A stretch of DNA of 42,857 nucleotides from Clostridiales bacterium (lineage in GTDB: Bacteria; Bacillota; Clostridia; Saccharofermentanales; Saccharofermentanaceae), in contig JAILNZ010000174.1 of assembly GCA_024691135.1 (NCBI GenBank), positions 1 to 42,857 on the forward strand. Direction: 5' to 3'. Position numbers and translations under genes: made by a program. Below are positions 1 to 8,281 of this stretch, in pieces (position 1 is the stretch's first letter; each line of letters starts with the position of its first letter). The notes beneath the pieces are model-generated. The model had not been told where the DNA came from and did no database searches. It was given only the letters and a program-made list of their open reading frames with translations.

Positions 1-779
1 GATACCGGATTTACTGTTGACGGTGCTGAAGTCTCTATAACAGGCGGCTCGAAAACGGTGAACAGAGGTTCACCGGGCTGTGCTTCCGGAAGCGGTATCT
101 CGGGCTTTCCGAAAATCGCATATTCACCTTCAAGGAACAGCGCATCGACAACACCGTATCTCTGGATCGCAAGATTAGGTTCGTAATCATATGTTGCATA
201 GTTATTATCCGGTCCTTTAAGAGAAAGGATGATTCCCGATAGCCAGAGTATGATGAAACTAATGAAGATAAGAAGGATGATCCTAGGATAATTCTTATGT
301 TTCCGAACGATAAAGGTAAAAAAGAAAGCATAGATAATGACCGGGATAAAGAATACCAGGATTCCGGGGATCCTCGCGGAAGCAACCTCGAACAAAGTCC
401 CCGAGAAGCCGTCAACGACCTTTCCGGACATACCCGTGATATATCCGAGTCCGAAGTACATGCCGTAGAAATCCATGCAGCAATACTCGATGCCGTAAAG
501 AATAAACCCGAGAAATACAACGATACCGCCAAGTATCCTCGATATTATCTTTGCAGGGATCAGTTCCAGGATCAGATATACCGCTATTCCGGAAACAAGC
601 GAAAACAATGTGATACGGAGAAGTGACAGTTCAAAAAACTTAACGCCCTTTGCAAGGAGCCTTAAGGCAAACTCCATATAGATAAAGTAAATCGGAAAGA
701 ACAAGGCGGGCAACACCTTGATAATGGTATTCCCGCCTTTTGTACTGTTTATCTTGTCACCCTTCGCCCAAATATTCAT
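1..779 (-). CDS. LTA synthase-like / phosphoglycerol transferase family membrane protein, N-terminal part (cut by window edge)
   Basis: An open minus-strand frame begins at ATG 779 and stays open to base 1, so at least 259 codons are present and the C-terminus is missing. An in-frame TAG nine bases upstream fixes the start, but the ribosome site is weak. Five hydrophobic segments lie near residues 19-40, 51-73, 80-98, 137-157 and 166-187, followed by an external stretch containing YGVVDALFLEGEYAIFG. Several N-terminal TM helices followed by a 'G-x-x-x-x-x-x-x-D/E' linker are typical of LtaS-like sulfatase-fold enzymes that polymerise glycerol phosphate on the outer membrane face. The catalytic domain is not in the window, so the assignment rests on the membrane part only. 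It starts 17 bases after a peptidoglycan/polysaccharide deacetylase on the same strand, so the two envelope genes may be co-transcribed. Another polytopic envelope enzyme remains possible. Confidence 0.6.
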   Translation of the reverse strand, partial: MNIWAKGDKINSTKGGNTIIKVLPALFFPIYFIYMEFALRLLAKGVKFFELSLLRITLFSLVSGIAVYLILELIPAKIISRILGGIVVFLGFILYGIEYCCMDFYGMYFGLGYITGMSGKVVDGFSGTLFEVASARIPGILVFFIPVIIYAFFFTFIVRKHKNYPRIILLIFISFIILWLSGIILSLKGPDNNYATYDYEPNLAIQRYGVVDALFLEGEYAIFGKPEIPLPEAQPGEPLFTVFEPPVIETSAPSTVNPV

Positions 780-796
780 AACACCCTATCTGATCA

Positions 797-2269
797 TCAA
801 TGCATCGAATAATATGCTTCACCTGCTTCAAGATCGATACCCTTTGCTTCTGCAAGTTCGCTGACCGTAACCAGCTGATATCCTCTTCTCGTAAGTTCCG
901 GAATAACGATCTCCATCGCAGCCGCCGTGGAAGGATAGAGATCATGCATCAGGATGATATCGCCGTCACTGACATTATTGAGTATCGCGGATACGGTCTT
1001 CTCCGTATCTCTGTACTTCCAGTCCTGAGTATCAAGATTCCAGATTATCATAGGCATTCCGACATACTGCTTGGTGGTGTCGTTATATGATCCGCCGCAA
1101 GGTCTCATGATAGTCGGATACTGCCCGATGATATTAAATACCGCATTGTTGCATTCACCTACTTCCCATTCGATCATGGAACCTGAGATGGAAGTCAGGC
1201 TGTTCTTGTGATCATATGTATGGTTGGCGATCTCACAACCGAGTTCAAAAGCCCTTGATACGCAGGAAGAATATGTGCCTACACGATCGCCTACGACAAA
1301 GAATGTTGCCTTGCCGCCACAGACTTCAAGCTGATCTAAGATCCTGTTCGTCACAGGAGAATAAGGACCGTCATCAAACGTAAGCGCGATCATAGGGCCT
1401 GTCGGGACAGGTGTAGGAGTAGGTGTCGGACGAAGCGTAAGATCATGCTGTTCGAGGATAGAAGAAAACTCCTCACTGTCCTTGAACTGATCATAGATCT
1501 GTTCCTTTGTAACGCCGTCCTTGAGGGAATCAAGCCAGAATGCCTTACCTGCATCATCAGCTGCACGTCCCAGGAACGACAGATAGAGAGCATCTATATA
1601 GGAAGCATCATCATTTACTGCCTGCTGACCTTCAGGTGTATAGAAGAACTCGGAGATAAGTTCCTCAGGATAGATCTCATTGCTGATGAGAAGAGATGTC
1701 CAATAATTGAGTCCGTCCTTATCGGGATTTCTCTTAAGGATATTTCTGTAGCAGCTCGCAACGAACCTGGTCGTTCCAAGGCTTAAGTCACGCGGCTCAA
1801 CGAAGTTTACGACTCCCGCATCGATCCCGTATCCCGAGCAAAGATTCTTGAATTCAGGGGAACCTGCAAAACCGTTAACGATATGCCTGGTCGAAAAGCC
1901 CGTGTCAAGAACATCGAGCCAGTAAGCCTTGCCGTCAGGATCCGATTCTCTGGAGAGCATGACTCTGTAGAAGATATCGATTATCTCGTCATTGGAATAT
2001 TCCTTACCCATAAATTCAGGAGCTTCCGAAAAGCTCGAGATCATCTGAGCAGCATTAAGATGACCGAGATTAAGTTCATTCGTCCAATATTCGAGGCCTT
2101 CTTCTTCAGCCTCTCTTCCGAGCATCAGTTCATATCCGCGCTTAACAAAGTCTTCGGTAGTCTGATCCGTGACACTGTCAGCCTTGGTTCCCGCATCGAA
2201 TGAAAGTATATTCACAAAAAGCATGATAGATAAAAATGTCGCAAGTGCTTTAAATACGTTCTTTCTCAT
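797..2269 (-). CDS. Secreted DUF4214-repeat polysaccharide deacetylase (NodB domain)
   Basis: 490 residues. A signal peptide (residues 1-30) is followed by four DUF4214-type units (about 37-86, 91-142, 164-215, 221-272; pattern LGR-x4-G-x-x-YW), a short PTPTPTP linker (281-290) and a carbohydrate esterase 4 domain. NodB motifs are visible: TFDDGP (297-302), H350-x3-H354, RPCGGSYN (389-396), DTQDW (413-417) and LMHD with H442. The metal site Asp-His-His and the catalytic bases are therefore intact. Such enzymes remove N- or O-acetyl groups from peptidoglycan or other polysaccharides outside the cell. The DUF4214 units probably hold the enzyme at the surface or on a glycan; this is inference. 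The same repeat decorates the glucosaminidase at 29181-31730. SD AAGGGG precedes ATG 2269. A TATAAT at 2320-2325 (minus) may be its -10 box. Confidence 0.88.
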   Translation of the reverse strand: MRKNVFKALATFLSIMLFVNILSFDAGTKADSVTDQTTEDFVKRGYELMLGREAEEEGLEYWTNELNLGHLNAAQMISSFSEAPEFMGKEYSNDEIIDIFYRVMLSRESDPDGKAYWLDVLDTGFSTRHIVNGFAGSPEFKNLCSGYGIDAGVVNFVEPRDLSLGTTRFVASCYRNILKRNPDKDGLNYWTSLLISNEIYPEELISEFFYTPEGQQAVNDDASYIDALYLSFLGRAADDAGKAFWLDSLKDGVTKEQIYDQFKDSEEFSSILEQHDLTLRPTPTPTPVPTGPMIALTFDDGPYSPVTNRILDQLEVCGGKATFFVVGDRVGTYSSCVSRAFELGCEIANHTYDHKNSLTSISGSMIEWEVGECNNAVFNIIGQYPTIMRPCGGSYNDTTKQYVGMPMIIWNLDTQDWKYRDTEKTVSAILNNVSDGDIILMHDLYPSTAAAMEIVIPELTRRGYQLVTVSELAEAKGIDLEAGEAYYSMH

Positions 2270-2319
2270 TTTTGCCCCTTTTTTTGATAAACAACGATTA
2301 TGTAATTATTCACAGAAAT

Positions 2320-2325
2320 ATTATA
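2320..2325 (-). promoter_or_regulatory. Possible -10 box for the deacetylase gene
   Basis: TATAAT on the minus strand, about 50 bases upstream of ATG 2269, in the AT-rich divergent space between the deacetylase and the aldo/keto reductase. No good -35 hexamer lies 17 bases upstream (AACCTT), so the call is weak. I see no clear plus-strand promoter for the reductase. Confidence 0.35.
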
Positions 2326-2386
2326 TCACCCTTTAACACCAAAAGGTTAAAATAAAATATATTTAAATACAAAGGGAGGTATTTCC

Positions 2387-3508
2387 ATGAACGACAAGTA
2401 TCCTATGCTTGGCTTTGGCCTTATGCGTCTTCCCGAAAAGGACGGTGTGATCGACTTCGATCAGGTCTGTAAGATGGTTGACAAGTATCTGGAATCGGGA
2501 AACACATATTTTGATACCGCTTATGTTTATCACGGCGGCAATTCCGAAAAGATCGTTAAAGACGCCATAGTAAAAAGATATCCGAGAGACTCCTTTACAC
2601 TCGCCACCAAGCTTCCTGCATGGTCGATAAAGACTATGGAGGACAGGGATAACATCTTCAATGAGCAGCTCGACAGAATGGGCGTTGACTATGTGGATTA
2701 CTACCTCCTTCACAGTGTGGAAGACGGCAACAATTATGATATCTACGAGAAGTTTGACTGCTTCAATTGGGCAATGGAGAAAAAGGCCGAAGGCAAGATC
2801 AAGAACTTCGGTTTCTCATATCACGGCACACCTGATCTTCTCGAGAAGATCCTTGATAAGCATCCTGAAGTCGAATTCGTCCAGATACAGCTCAATTATG
2901 CCGACTGGGACAGTGCCCTCATTAATTCAGGCAAGCTCTATAAGATCCTGTCCGGAAGAAACATACCGATAACCGTTATGGAACCTGTAAAAGGCGGAAC
3001 TTTGGCCAAGGCTGACGAGGAGACGGAGAAGATTTTAAAGGATATGCGTCCGGATATGTCGATCGCTTCATGGGCCTTGAGATTTGTAGGAAGCCTTCCG
3101 GGAATAAGGTTCATATTGAGCGGTATGAGCAACGAAGAACAGATGGAGGATAATCTTAAGACATTTACTGATTTTGAACCTCTGTCCGTTGAGGAGAAAG
3201 AGACATTGGCCAAGGCAAAAAGATCGATGTTCAAGACCGAGATCGTTCCTTGTACCGGCTGCAGATACTGTGTTGACGGATGCCCTTCCAATATAAGTAT
3301 CCCTGATATCTTCTCGGCTCTTAATGACAAGAGAAAAGTCCCTCTGGATATCAGGCCGAACTTCTACTATAACGGCTTGACTTCCAAATACGGTAAGGCA
3401 TCAGACTGTCTCGAGTGCGGTCAGTGCGAGAGCGTATGCCCTCAGCACCTCAATATCATCGAGCTCCTCAAGGAAGCATCTTCCAAGTTTGATGATTTCA
3501 AGATCTAG
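2387..3508 (+). CDS. Aldo/keto reductase with C-terminal 2x[4Fe-4S] ferredoxin domain
   Basis: 373 residues behind a strong SD (GGGAGG). The N-terminal two thirds is an aldo/keto reductase barrel: FDTAYVYHGG (D43, Y48), ATK (K75) and LLH (H109) supply the Asp-Tyr-Lys-His tetrad. The C-terminal third has two ferredoxin-type cysteine clusters, CTGCRYCVDGC and CLECGQCESVC, each followed by P and S/Q as in [4Fe-4S] proteins. This architecture is common in Clostridia. It is thought to couple carbonyl reduction to ferredoxin or another low-potential electron carrier rather than only to NAD(P)H; the substrate is unknown. It is a single gene between a divergent deacetylase and a convergent DUF4037 gene. 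Its TAG stop overlaps the opposite stop in the shared tetranucleotide CTAG, leaving no room for a terminator. Confidence 0.9.
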   Translation: MNDKYPMLGFGLMRLPEKDGVIDFDQVCKMVDKYLESGNTYFDTAYVYHGGNSEKIVKDAIVKRYPRDSFTLATKLPAWSIKTMEDRDNIFNEQLDRMGVDYVDYYLLHSVEDGNNYDIYEKFDCFNWAMEKKAEGKIKNFGFSYHGTPDLLEKILDKHPEVEFVQIQLNYADWDSALINSGKLYKILSGRNIPITVMEPVKGGTLAKADEETEKILKDMRPDMSIASWALRFVGSLPGIRFILSGMSNEEQMEDNLKTFTDFEPLSVEEKETLAKAKRSMFKTEIVPCTGCRYCVDGCPSNISIPDIFSALNDKRKVPLDIRPNFYYNGLTSKYGKASDCLECGQCESVCPQHLNIIELLKEASSKFDDFKI

Positions 3509-4428
3509 AGCATTACGGGGGAATTTCGAAGATCATGATCTTCGATCAGGTCATTTATCCCATATGAATATCCCTCGAGATAATCTCCCGTATCCTTTAA
3601 GCCGTAAGAATTTACAAGGTGATCCTTAATAAGGCTTGAGGAAGATCCTATGAAATCCCCCGCATTTAAGGGATCCGTCAGGGCTTTCTCTATATCATCC
3701 TTCAGATTGCCGTAATAACCAAGATCACTGATCGCGCGCAATGCCCATTTATAATACGGCATATGCGCGCGGTTTATTATGTAGACAGCTGAGATCAGGG
3801 CATTTATATAACCGTTCAAAGACAGTACCGCAGCACCTTTTTCGCCGTGCCTTAAGCATCTGTCATAATTATACTGTCCTTTCTGAGCCATCTCAAAAAC
3901 ATCGCTGGCCAGTCTTTTTTTCCAGACATCTTCAGGAACATTATGTAAGATCTCTTCCCTTATCTTCGTAAACTCTCCCAGAGGGTCAGAAAAGACCTCC
4001 CCGTTGGTCGCTTCGGCAAGATAAAATGGCGGGATCCTAAGCCATTCAGCAGGTGTAACCGGAAGTCTTCTCATTCCGAGATAATAGGAATAGAAATCCC
4101 ATATGGTATGTACTCCCCTTCCGCGCGTACCGTAGATACTCGATTCCTTGAGCTTAAGACCCTTATATTCCTTCGGGAGCTTCATATAAGCCCTCATAAG
4201 ACGGAAGCCGAATTCCCTGTCGTCTTCATCGGTAAGCCATATACAAAACCCGGGCTCGAGATCGTGATCTGACGATACTTCATCATCAAAACCGAAGCAT
4301 TCCGAGCCGTGACCTGTAAGGCCCGCAGCGATCCTCCCCATCTCTTCGCCGAATTCCTTCAAGAGCATCGGAAGGCCGTATTCATGATAAAACTCCCGGG
4401 ACAGCTCAAGACCCTTGATATATCTCAT
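3505..4428 (-). CDS. DUF4037-type predicted nucleotidyltransferase
   Basis: 307 residues. The N-terminal part contains GHGSECFGFDDEVSSDHD followed by an LxxGFxxxL stretch, which has the Gly-Ser...Asp-x-Asp layout of the nucleotidyltransferase fold. The remaining helical part, with YYxWALRAI and LxDLG, matches the DUF4037 family as I remember it. Activity and substrate are unknown. The start is well supported by GGAGGTG seven bases before ATG 4428, lying inside the preceding TPR gene. The two genes overlap by 23 bases, so they are translationally coupled and probably work together. At its 3' end the stop codon overlaps the stop of the convergent aldo/keto reductase. Confidence is high for the family fold and low for the biological role. 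Confidence 0.72.
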   Translation of the reverse strand: MRYIKGLELSREFYHEYGLPMLLKEFGEEMGRIAAGLTGHGSECFGFDDEVSSDHDLEPGFCIWLTDEDDREFGFRLMRAYMKLPKEYKGLKLKESSIYGTRGRGVHTIWDFYSYYLGMRRLPVTPAEWLRIPPFYLAEATNGEVFSDPLGEFTKIREEILHNVPEDVWKKRLASDVFEMAQKGQYNYDRCLRHGEKGAAVLSLNGYINALISAVYIINRAHMPYYKWALRAISDLGYYGNLKDDIEKALTDPLNAGDFIGSSSSLIKDHLVNSYGLKDTGDYLEGYSYGINDLIEDHDLRNSPVML

Positions 4429-5131
4429 CTGCCACCTCCATAAGAGCTTTTGCTTCAGTCACCCTCCCGAAATACTCGAAGGACGGTGCACATTTACTTA
4501 CCGCAAATGCATATTCGCCGCCCCTCGGGAAAGGCTCATTATTAAGTTCCTCCCAGGCAAGATCCAGAAGCCCCTCGATTCCGTCCTTTTCGCCGCTCCT
4601 GTCCAGAACATGCGCTTTATTGACATAAGATACCGCGATCTGACAGTTTCCACAGCCGCGCTTTTTGAGTATATCGACTGCCTTGTCGAACGAATCACAC
4701 GCTTCCTTAAATCTGCCGAGATCAGAAAGGCATGTTCCGAGATTATTAAGAAAAGCCGCATATTCATAGTTTTCCGTCATCTCATACTTTTCGAAAAGTC
4801 TCTTTGCCCTGTTAAAAAACTCCAGAGCAAGTCTGTCATCACCGTAGGACTTAACGGTCGTAGCGATATTTACGTAGATTACCGCAAAGGAAGGCTCTTC
4901 ATCCTTCATGAGATTTAATGCAGTGCTTATCGCCCTTTGTCCTTTTTCTATATCCCTGTTTCTTCTGTAGAAACCGATCTGTTCGTTCAGGACGGACAAT
5001 AATCCCCTGTTATCCCCTTCCTTTACAGCTTCATTCTCCCAATATAAAAGAAGGTCTTCCGCAGCCCTTGTATCGTTATGCGACAGATATCCGTCGAGCT
5101 TTTCTGTTATCCTGTTTACGGGAATGGGCAT
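4406..5131 (-). CDS. Tetratricopeptide-repeat protein
   Basis: 241 residues from ATG 5131. An upstream in-frame start at 5161 exists, but GGAGGTCC (5134-5141) sits just before ATG 5131, so the shorter form is chosen. Helix-turn-helix repeats with TPR-like spacing are seen: SFAVIYVNIATTVKSYGDDRLALEFFNRAKRLF-type and YAAFLNNLGTCLSDLGRFKEACDSFDKA-type units, roughly residues 80-190. There is no signal peptide or membrane segment, so the protein is cytoplasmic. TPR proteins act as protein-binding scaffolds. The overlap with the DUF4037 nucleotidyltransferase suggests that protein as partner. The gene contains one of the seven TTTTCGAAAA palindromes (4788-4797), the only copy inside a coding region. 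The exact function is unknown. Confidence 0.8.
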   Translation of the reverse strand: MPIPVNRITEKLDGYLSHNDTRAAEDLLLYWENEAVKEGDNRGLLSVLNEQIGFYRRNRDIEKGQRAISTALNLMKDEEPSFAVIYVNIATTVKSYGDDRLALEFFNRAKRLFEKYEMTENYEYAAFLNNLGTCLSDLGRFKEACDSFDKAVDILKKRGCGNCQIAVSYVNKAHVLDRSGEKDGIEGLLDLAWEELNNEPFPRGGEYAFAVSKCAPSFEYFGRVTEAKALMEVADEIYQGS

Positions 5132-5173
5132 AAGGACCTCCTTTTTATCTGATTTTACCATTAGTTTCGAATG

Positions 5174-5884
5174 TCAGTAAGTCTCCGCATTCTTGACGGT
5201 GCGGTTACCTGCAAAGGCACAGCAGAGAACGTTATCAGCTCCGTTTTCGAGAAGGACCGAAGATGCTTCATGAAGCGTGTTTCCCGTCGTCGCGACATCA
5301 TCAACGAGAAGAATCGTCATGCCGTAAACGGAGTAATTCGGATTAAAGGAAAATGCTCCGCTTATATTCCGGGCCCTTTGGGAATCGTCAGTAAGTTCCG
5401 CCTGGCGCTTTGTCTCTTTTGGTCTTGAGATCACTCCGGTAAGGACCGGAACATTAAGGATCCTCGATATCTCGATCCCCATCTCCTCTGCCTGATTAAA
5501 ACCTCTTTCCATGAGTCTTCCGTAAGAAAGCGGAATGGGGATCACTGCATCGACAAAGACACCGTCCGCCTTAAGGCTGTTCCCGGTCAGATATCCCATC
5601 ATACGGGCAAGTTCTGCCCTTTGACCAAACTTGACCCTGTGGATCAGATCAGTCACTTTCCCCTTATAGACAAAGCATATATATAACGGCAACCCGGGAT
5701 ATCTGTCGCCCTTATAGGGTTCCGACAGACAGAACTGCCATCTTTGGTACTTCGGGATCAGGACCATGTCAGCAAGGCACTTCTTACAGACAGGCACTTT
5801 GTTGATCGAGACATCGGACATCTTTCCGCAGATAAGACAGCATTGGGGAAACAGGATATCAAGAGCCTCTTTAAGTATCTTCAT
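5174..5884 (-). CDS. comFC: ComF family phosphoribosyltransferase-like protein
   Basis: 236 residues. The N-terminal zinc-ribbon cysteines (C15/C16, C19, C33, C36) are followed by a phosphoribosyltransferase domain with VIPIPLS, RGFNQ (127-131), the ComF stretch around RARNISGAF (170-178) and the PRPP-loop motif ILLVDDVATTGNTL (191-204). In transformable Firmicutes ComFC takes part in DNA uptake, but ComF proteins are widespread and the exact reaction is not settled. The gene overlaps the end of recD2 by 14 bases (ATG 5884 lies within the last codons of recD2). Coupling to a DNA helicase fits a DNA-handling role. No comFA helicase is present here. Length and motifs are normal for the family. 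Confidence 0.88.
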   Translation of the reverse strand: MKILKEALDILFPQCCLICGKMSDVSINKVPVCKKCLADMVLIPKYQRWQFCLSEPYKGDRYPGLPLYICFVYKGKVTDLIHRVKFGQRAELARMMGYLTGNSLKADGVFVDAVIPIPLSYGRLMERGFNQAEEMGIEISRILNVPVLTGVISRPKETKRQAELTDDSQRARNISGAFSFNPNYSVYGMTILLVDDVATTGNTLHEASSVLLENGADNVLCCAFAGNRTVKNAETY

Positions 5885-8222
5885 CAGCCTTTTTCCTCTT
5901 GTTGTCGATGATCTTCAGAAAATCCCTTAAAGAAGTATTCCTGAGATCTCTGTCGGAAGATCTGATCATCTTGTCCAAAGTCCCGAAAGTGTCGATAATA
6001 ACAACATTTTTCTTGCCTCTCGTGACTCCCGTATAGAGAAGTTTCCGGTTAAGGAGCTTGGGAGACATCCTTCCTAAAACGATCATTACCGTATCGAATT
6101 CGCAGCCCTGGGATTTGTGGACAGTCATGGCATATGCAAGATCGATATCGCTTAATGTCTTTCCTTCATAGATTACTTTCCTGCCGTCATCAAATACCGC
6201 TTCGACCGATCCGTCAAGATCACCGATCTTGGAGATATAACCAAGTTCGCCGTTATATACGCCTGTCTCCACCTCGCCTGTCAAAGGATCGATGCTCTCT
6301 ATATTGTAATCATTCTTGATCTGCATGATGCGGTCATTCTCGCAGTACAGATCCGAGCCTCCTACGGTAAGAGAATTGCGTAACGGATCGGATGCGATCG
6401 CCTGCAATTCCTTATTAAGAGCTTTGGTGCCGAGAAAGTTCTGCTTCGTAGGTGACAATATGACCATATCGTCATCTTTATATCTGTCATAAAGTTCAAA
6501 GATCTTCTCTTTGGCATCTTCTTCATTCTTTGACTTGATTATCCTGAAATCAGTGTCATTTCCGATCAGCTGTTCACCCTGTAATATCCTGTATGCATTC
6601 GCGGCTATGGAACTGTCGTTATCCTGTCTGAAGACATATTTAAGTTCAACTCTCGGGATCGAGCTGCATTCCAGAAGATCAGACAGGAGATTACCGGGAC
6701 CTACAGACGGAAGCTGGTTGGGGTCACCTATCAATATCACGGAACTGTCGGGTTTGACAGCGCGAAGCAGCGCCAAAAAGAGCGCATTATCGACCATTGA
6801 GGCTTCATCCACGACAATTACCCTTGCATCCAACGGATTGTGGAAGTTTCTTCCGAACACGAATCCCGATTCCCCGTCAACAGGTCTTACCTCAAGAAGC
6901 CTGTGGATCGTATGAGCAGAATGTCCCGTAGCTTCCGACAACCTCTTTGCAGCTCTTCCCGTAGGCGCACAGAAAAGGCATTTGATCTTCTGCTCCGTAA
7001 AATGGGAAGCAAGGATCCCCGTTATTGTTGTCTTGCCGGTTCCAGGGCCTCCGGTAATAATCGAGAAAGGCTCATTAAAACACATCCTTAATGCTTCTTT
7101 CTGAAGCTCGTCAAGTTCAATGCCCCGGTCCTCCGAGAGCTTTTGTATCCTCATATCAGCTTTTTCGATATCGAAAAAGACCTTGCCTGCATTTACGAAT
7201 GTCTCTATCTCTGATTTGATCCCTGCTTCGGTCCTGAATATCTTCTTCAGAGCTGCCCTCGATCCTTCCTCATCTTCTCTGCAGCTCATGCATTTATTAT
7301 CCGAAAACTTATAGATGACGATATCATCTGCGCTTATCCCGAGCCTTAGGGCTTCTTCGTAGGATATCTCAAATCTGCTGCAGGAATTATCATCCCCGTC
7401 ACAATCGGAGCTCTTTTTGCAGGTATCACAGATACCGCCCTGGAAGATCAGTTTTTTTACGTTATCCTTAAGGATCTGAGGGTTCATATATGTATGTCCG
7501 GATGTATAATGCACCTCATTAAGGATGCTTAAGACCGCACCTAATATCCTCATTGGATCAAGCTTGTCGATATCGAGTTTGCCTGCCAGGTATTCGCATG
7601 TTTCAAAACCTATGCCGTCAACACGCAGGAGCTTATAGGGATTTACTGATATCTCGTCATAGGAAGTCAGTCCGAACATATCATATGTCTTGGAAGCCTG
7701 CTCTTCCGTAAGTCCGAACAGCCGGAGTTTTAGTATGAGTTCGAGATAAGGTCCCTTCTCAGTGATGATATCCGACATCGATCTCGCCCTCTTTTCGGAA
7801 AGACCCTTTATCTCCTTGGAAAGTGTCTTGGGGCGCTTCTTTAACTCCTCCAGGACGTCTTCCCCGTATCTTTCCGCCAGAAGAAGTCCCGTCTTTTCTC
7901 CCACTCCGTCAAAATTGCTCCTGATGAAGGAAGCTATGACCGGAGCCTTAAGATCTGATTCCTCGGAAAGTTCGATAGAGGAAGCGCTTATCTGGACTAT
8001 CCTTCCGTAAAGGCCTATCTGACCGGATATCTTATACTTAAGTCCCGGGACAATGCTTCCCGCAAAGTTTCCCTTGACCGAGAATTTACCGCAATAAAAG
8101 ATGACAAAACCGTTCTTCTCGAAAACAACGGAAGTCGGGATAACAATAACGCCGGATACGTTAGTTCCGACGTCTTGTTCTTCAGGTCTATAAAGATCTT
8201 TTTTGTCTTTGTCGCTCTTCAT
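5871..8222 (-). CDS. recD2: RecD2-type SF1B DNA helicase with a cysteine-rich insertion
   Basis: 783 residues. Order: OB-like N-terminus (about 20-85), helix-hairpin-helix modules (about 100-215), then a SF1B helicase core with Walker A GGPGTGKTT (391-399), Walker B VIVVDEAS, a PNQLPSVGPG motif III and the C-terminal TVHKSQG motif. RecD2 enzymes are 5'-3' helicases acting in repair without RecBC. An unusual feature is a cysteine cluster between the HhH region and the helicase core: C265, C268, C274, C281, then C311 and C314 (CDTC...CMSC), suggesting a bound zinc or Fe-S cluster. ATG 8222 has no purine-rich SD and an in-frame TAA lies nine bases upstream, so the start is plausible but not certain. 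A hairpin (8234-8251) lies just ahead. comFC overlaps the 3' end. Confidence 0.9.
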   Translation of the reverse strand: MKSDKDKKDLYRPEEQDVGTNVSGVIVIPTSVVFEKNGFVIFYCGKFSVKGNFAGSIVPGLKYKISGQIGLYGRIVQISASSIELSEESDLKAPVIASFIRSNFDGVGEKTGLLLAERYGEDVLEELKKRPKTLSKEIKGLSEKRARSMSDIITEKGPYLELILKLRLFGLTEEQASKTYDMFGLTSYDEISVNPYKLLRVDGIGFETCEYLAGKLDIDKLDPMRILGAVLSILNEVHYTSGHTYMNPQILKDNVKKLIFQGGICDTCKKSSDCDGDDNSCSRFEISYEEALRLGISADDIVIYKFSDNKCMSCREDEEGSRAALKKIFRTEAGIKSEIETFVNAGKVFFDIEKADMRIQKLSEDRGIELDELQKEALRMCFNEPFSIITGGPGTGKTTITGILASHFTEQKIKCLFCAPTGRAAKRLSEATGHSAHTIHRLLEVRPVDGESGFVFGRNFHNPLDARVIVVDEASMVDNALFLALLRAVKPDSSVILIGDPNQLPSVGPGNLLSDLLECSSIPRVELKYVFRQDNDSSIAANAYRILQGEQLIGNDTDFRIIKSKNEEDAKEKIFELYDRYKDDDMVILSPTKQNFLGTKALNKELQAIASDPLRNSLTVGGSDLYCENDRIMQIKNDYNIESIDPLTGEVETGVYNGELGYISKIGDLDGSVEAVFDDGRKVIYEGKTLSDIDLAYAMTVHKSQGCEFDTVMIVLGRMSPKLLNRKLLYTGVTRGKKNVVIIDTFGTLDKMIRSSDRDLRNTSLRDFLKIIDNKRKKADEDT

Positions 8223-8233
8223 AAGAAGAGGTT

Positions 8234-8251
8234 AGCAAACTTTTGTTTGCT
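8234..8251 (-). other. Small hairpin immediately upstream of recD2
   Basis: A perfect 7-bp inverted repeat (AGCAAAC / GTTTGCT) with a four-base loop lies 11 bases upstream of the recD2 ATG, in the 60-base gap after the LytTR-linked membrane gene. In the minus direction it is followed by AACCTC, not a T run, so it is not a classical terminator for the upstream operon. It may instead shape the 5' end of the recD2 message, which lacks a visible SD. Confidence 0.4.
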
Positions 8252-8281
8252 TTTCAATGACCAATTGTAACTAAAACGGAC

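Noticed and set aside
35-626. Two overlapping open frames of 165 (minus) and 109 (plus) codons at the left end
   Set aside because: Ser/Arg- or charge-rich, without SD or domain. The true frame on the minus strand runs 779 to 1 with clear membrane helices.
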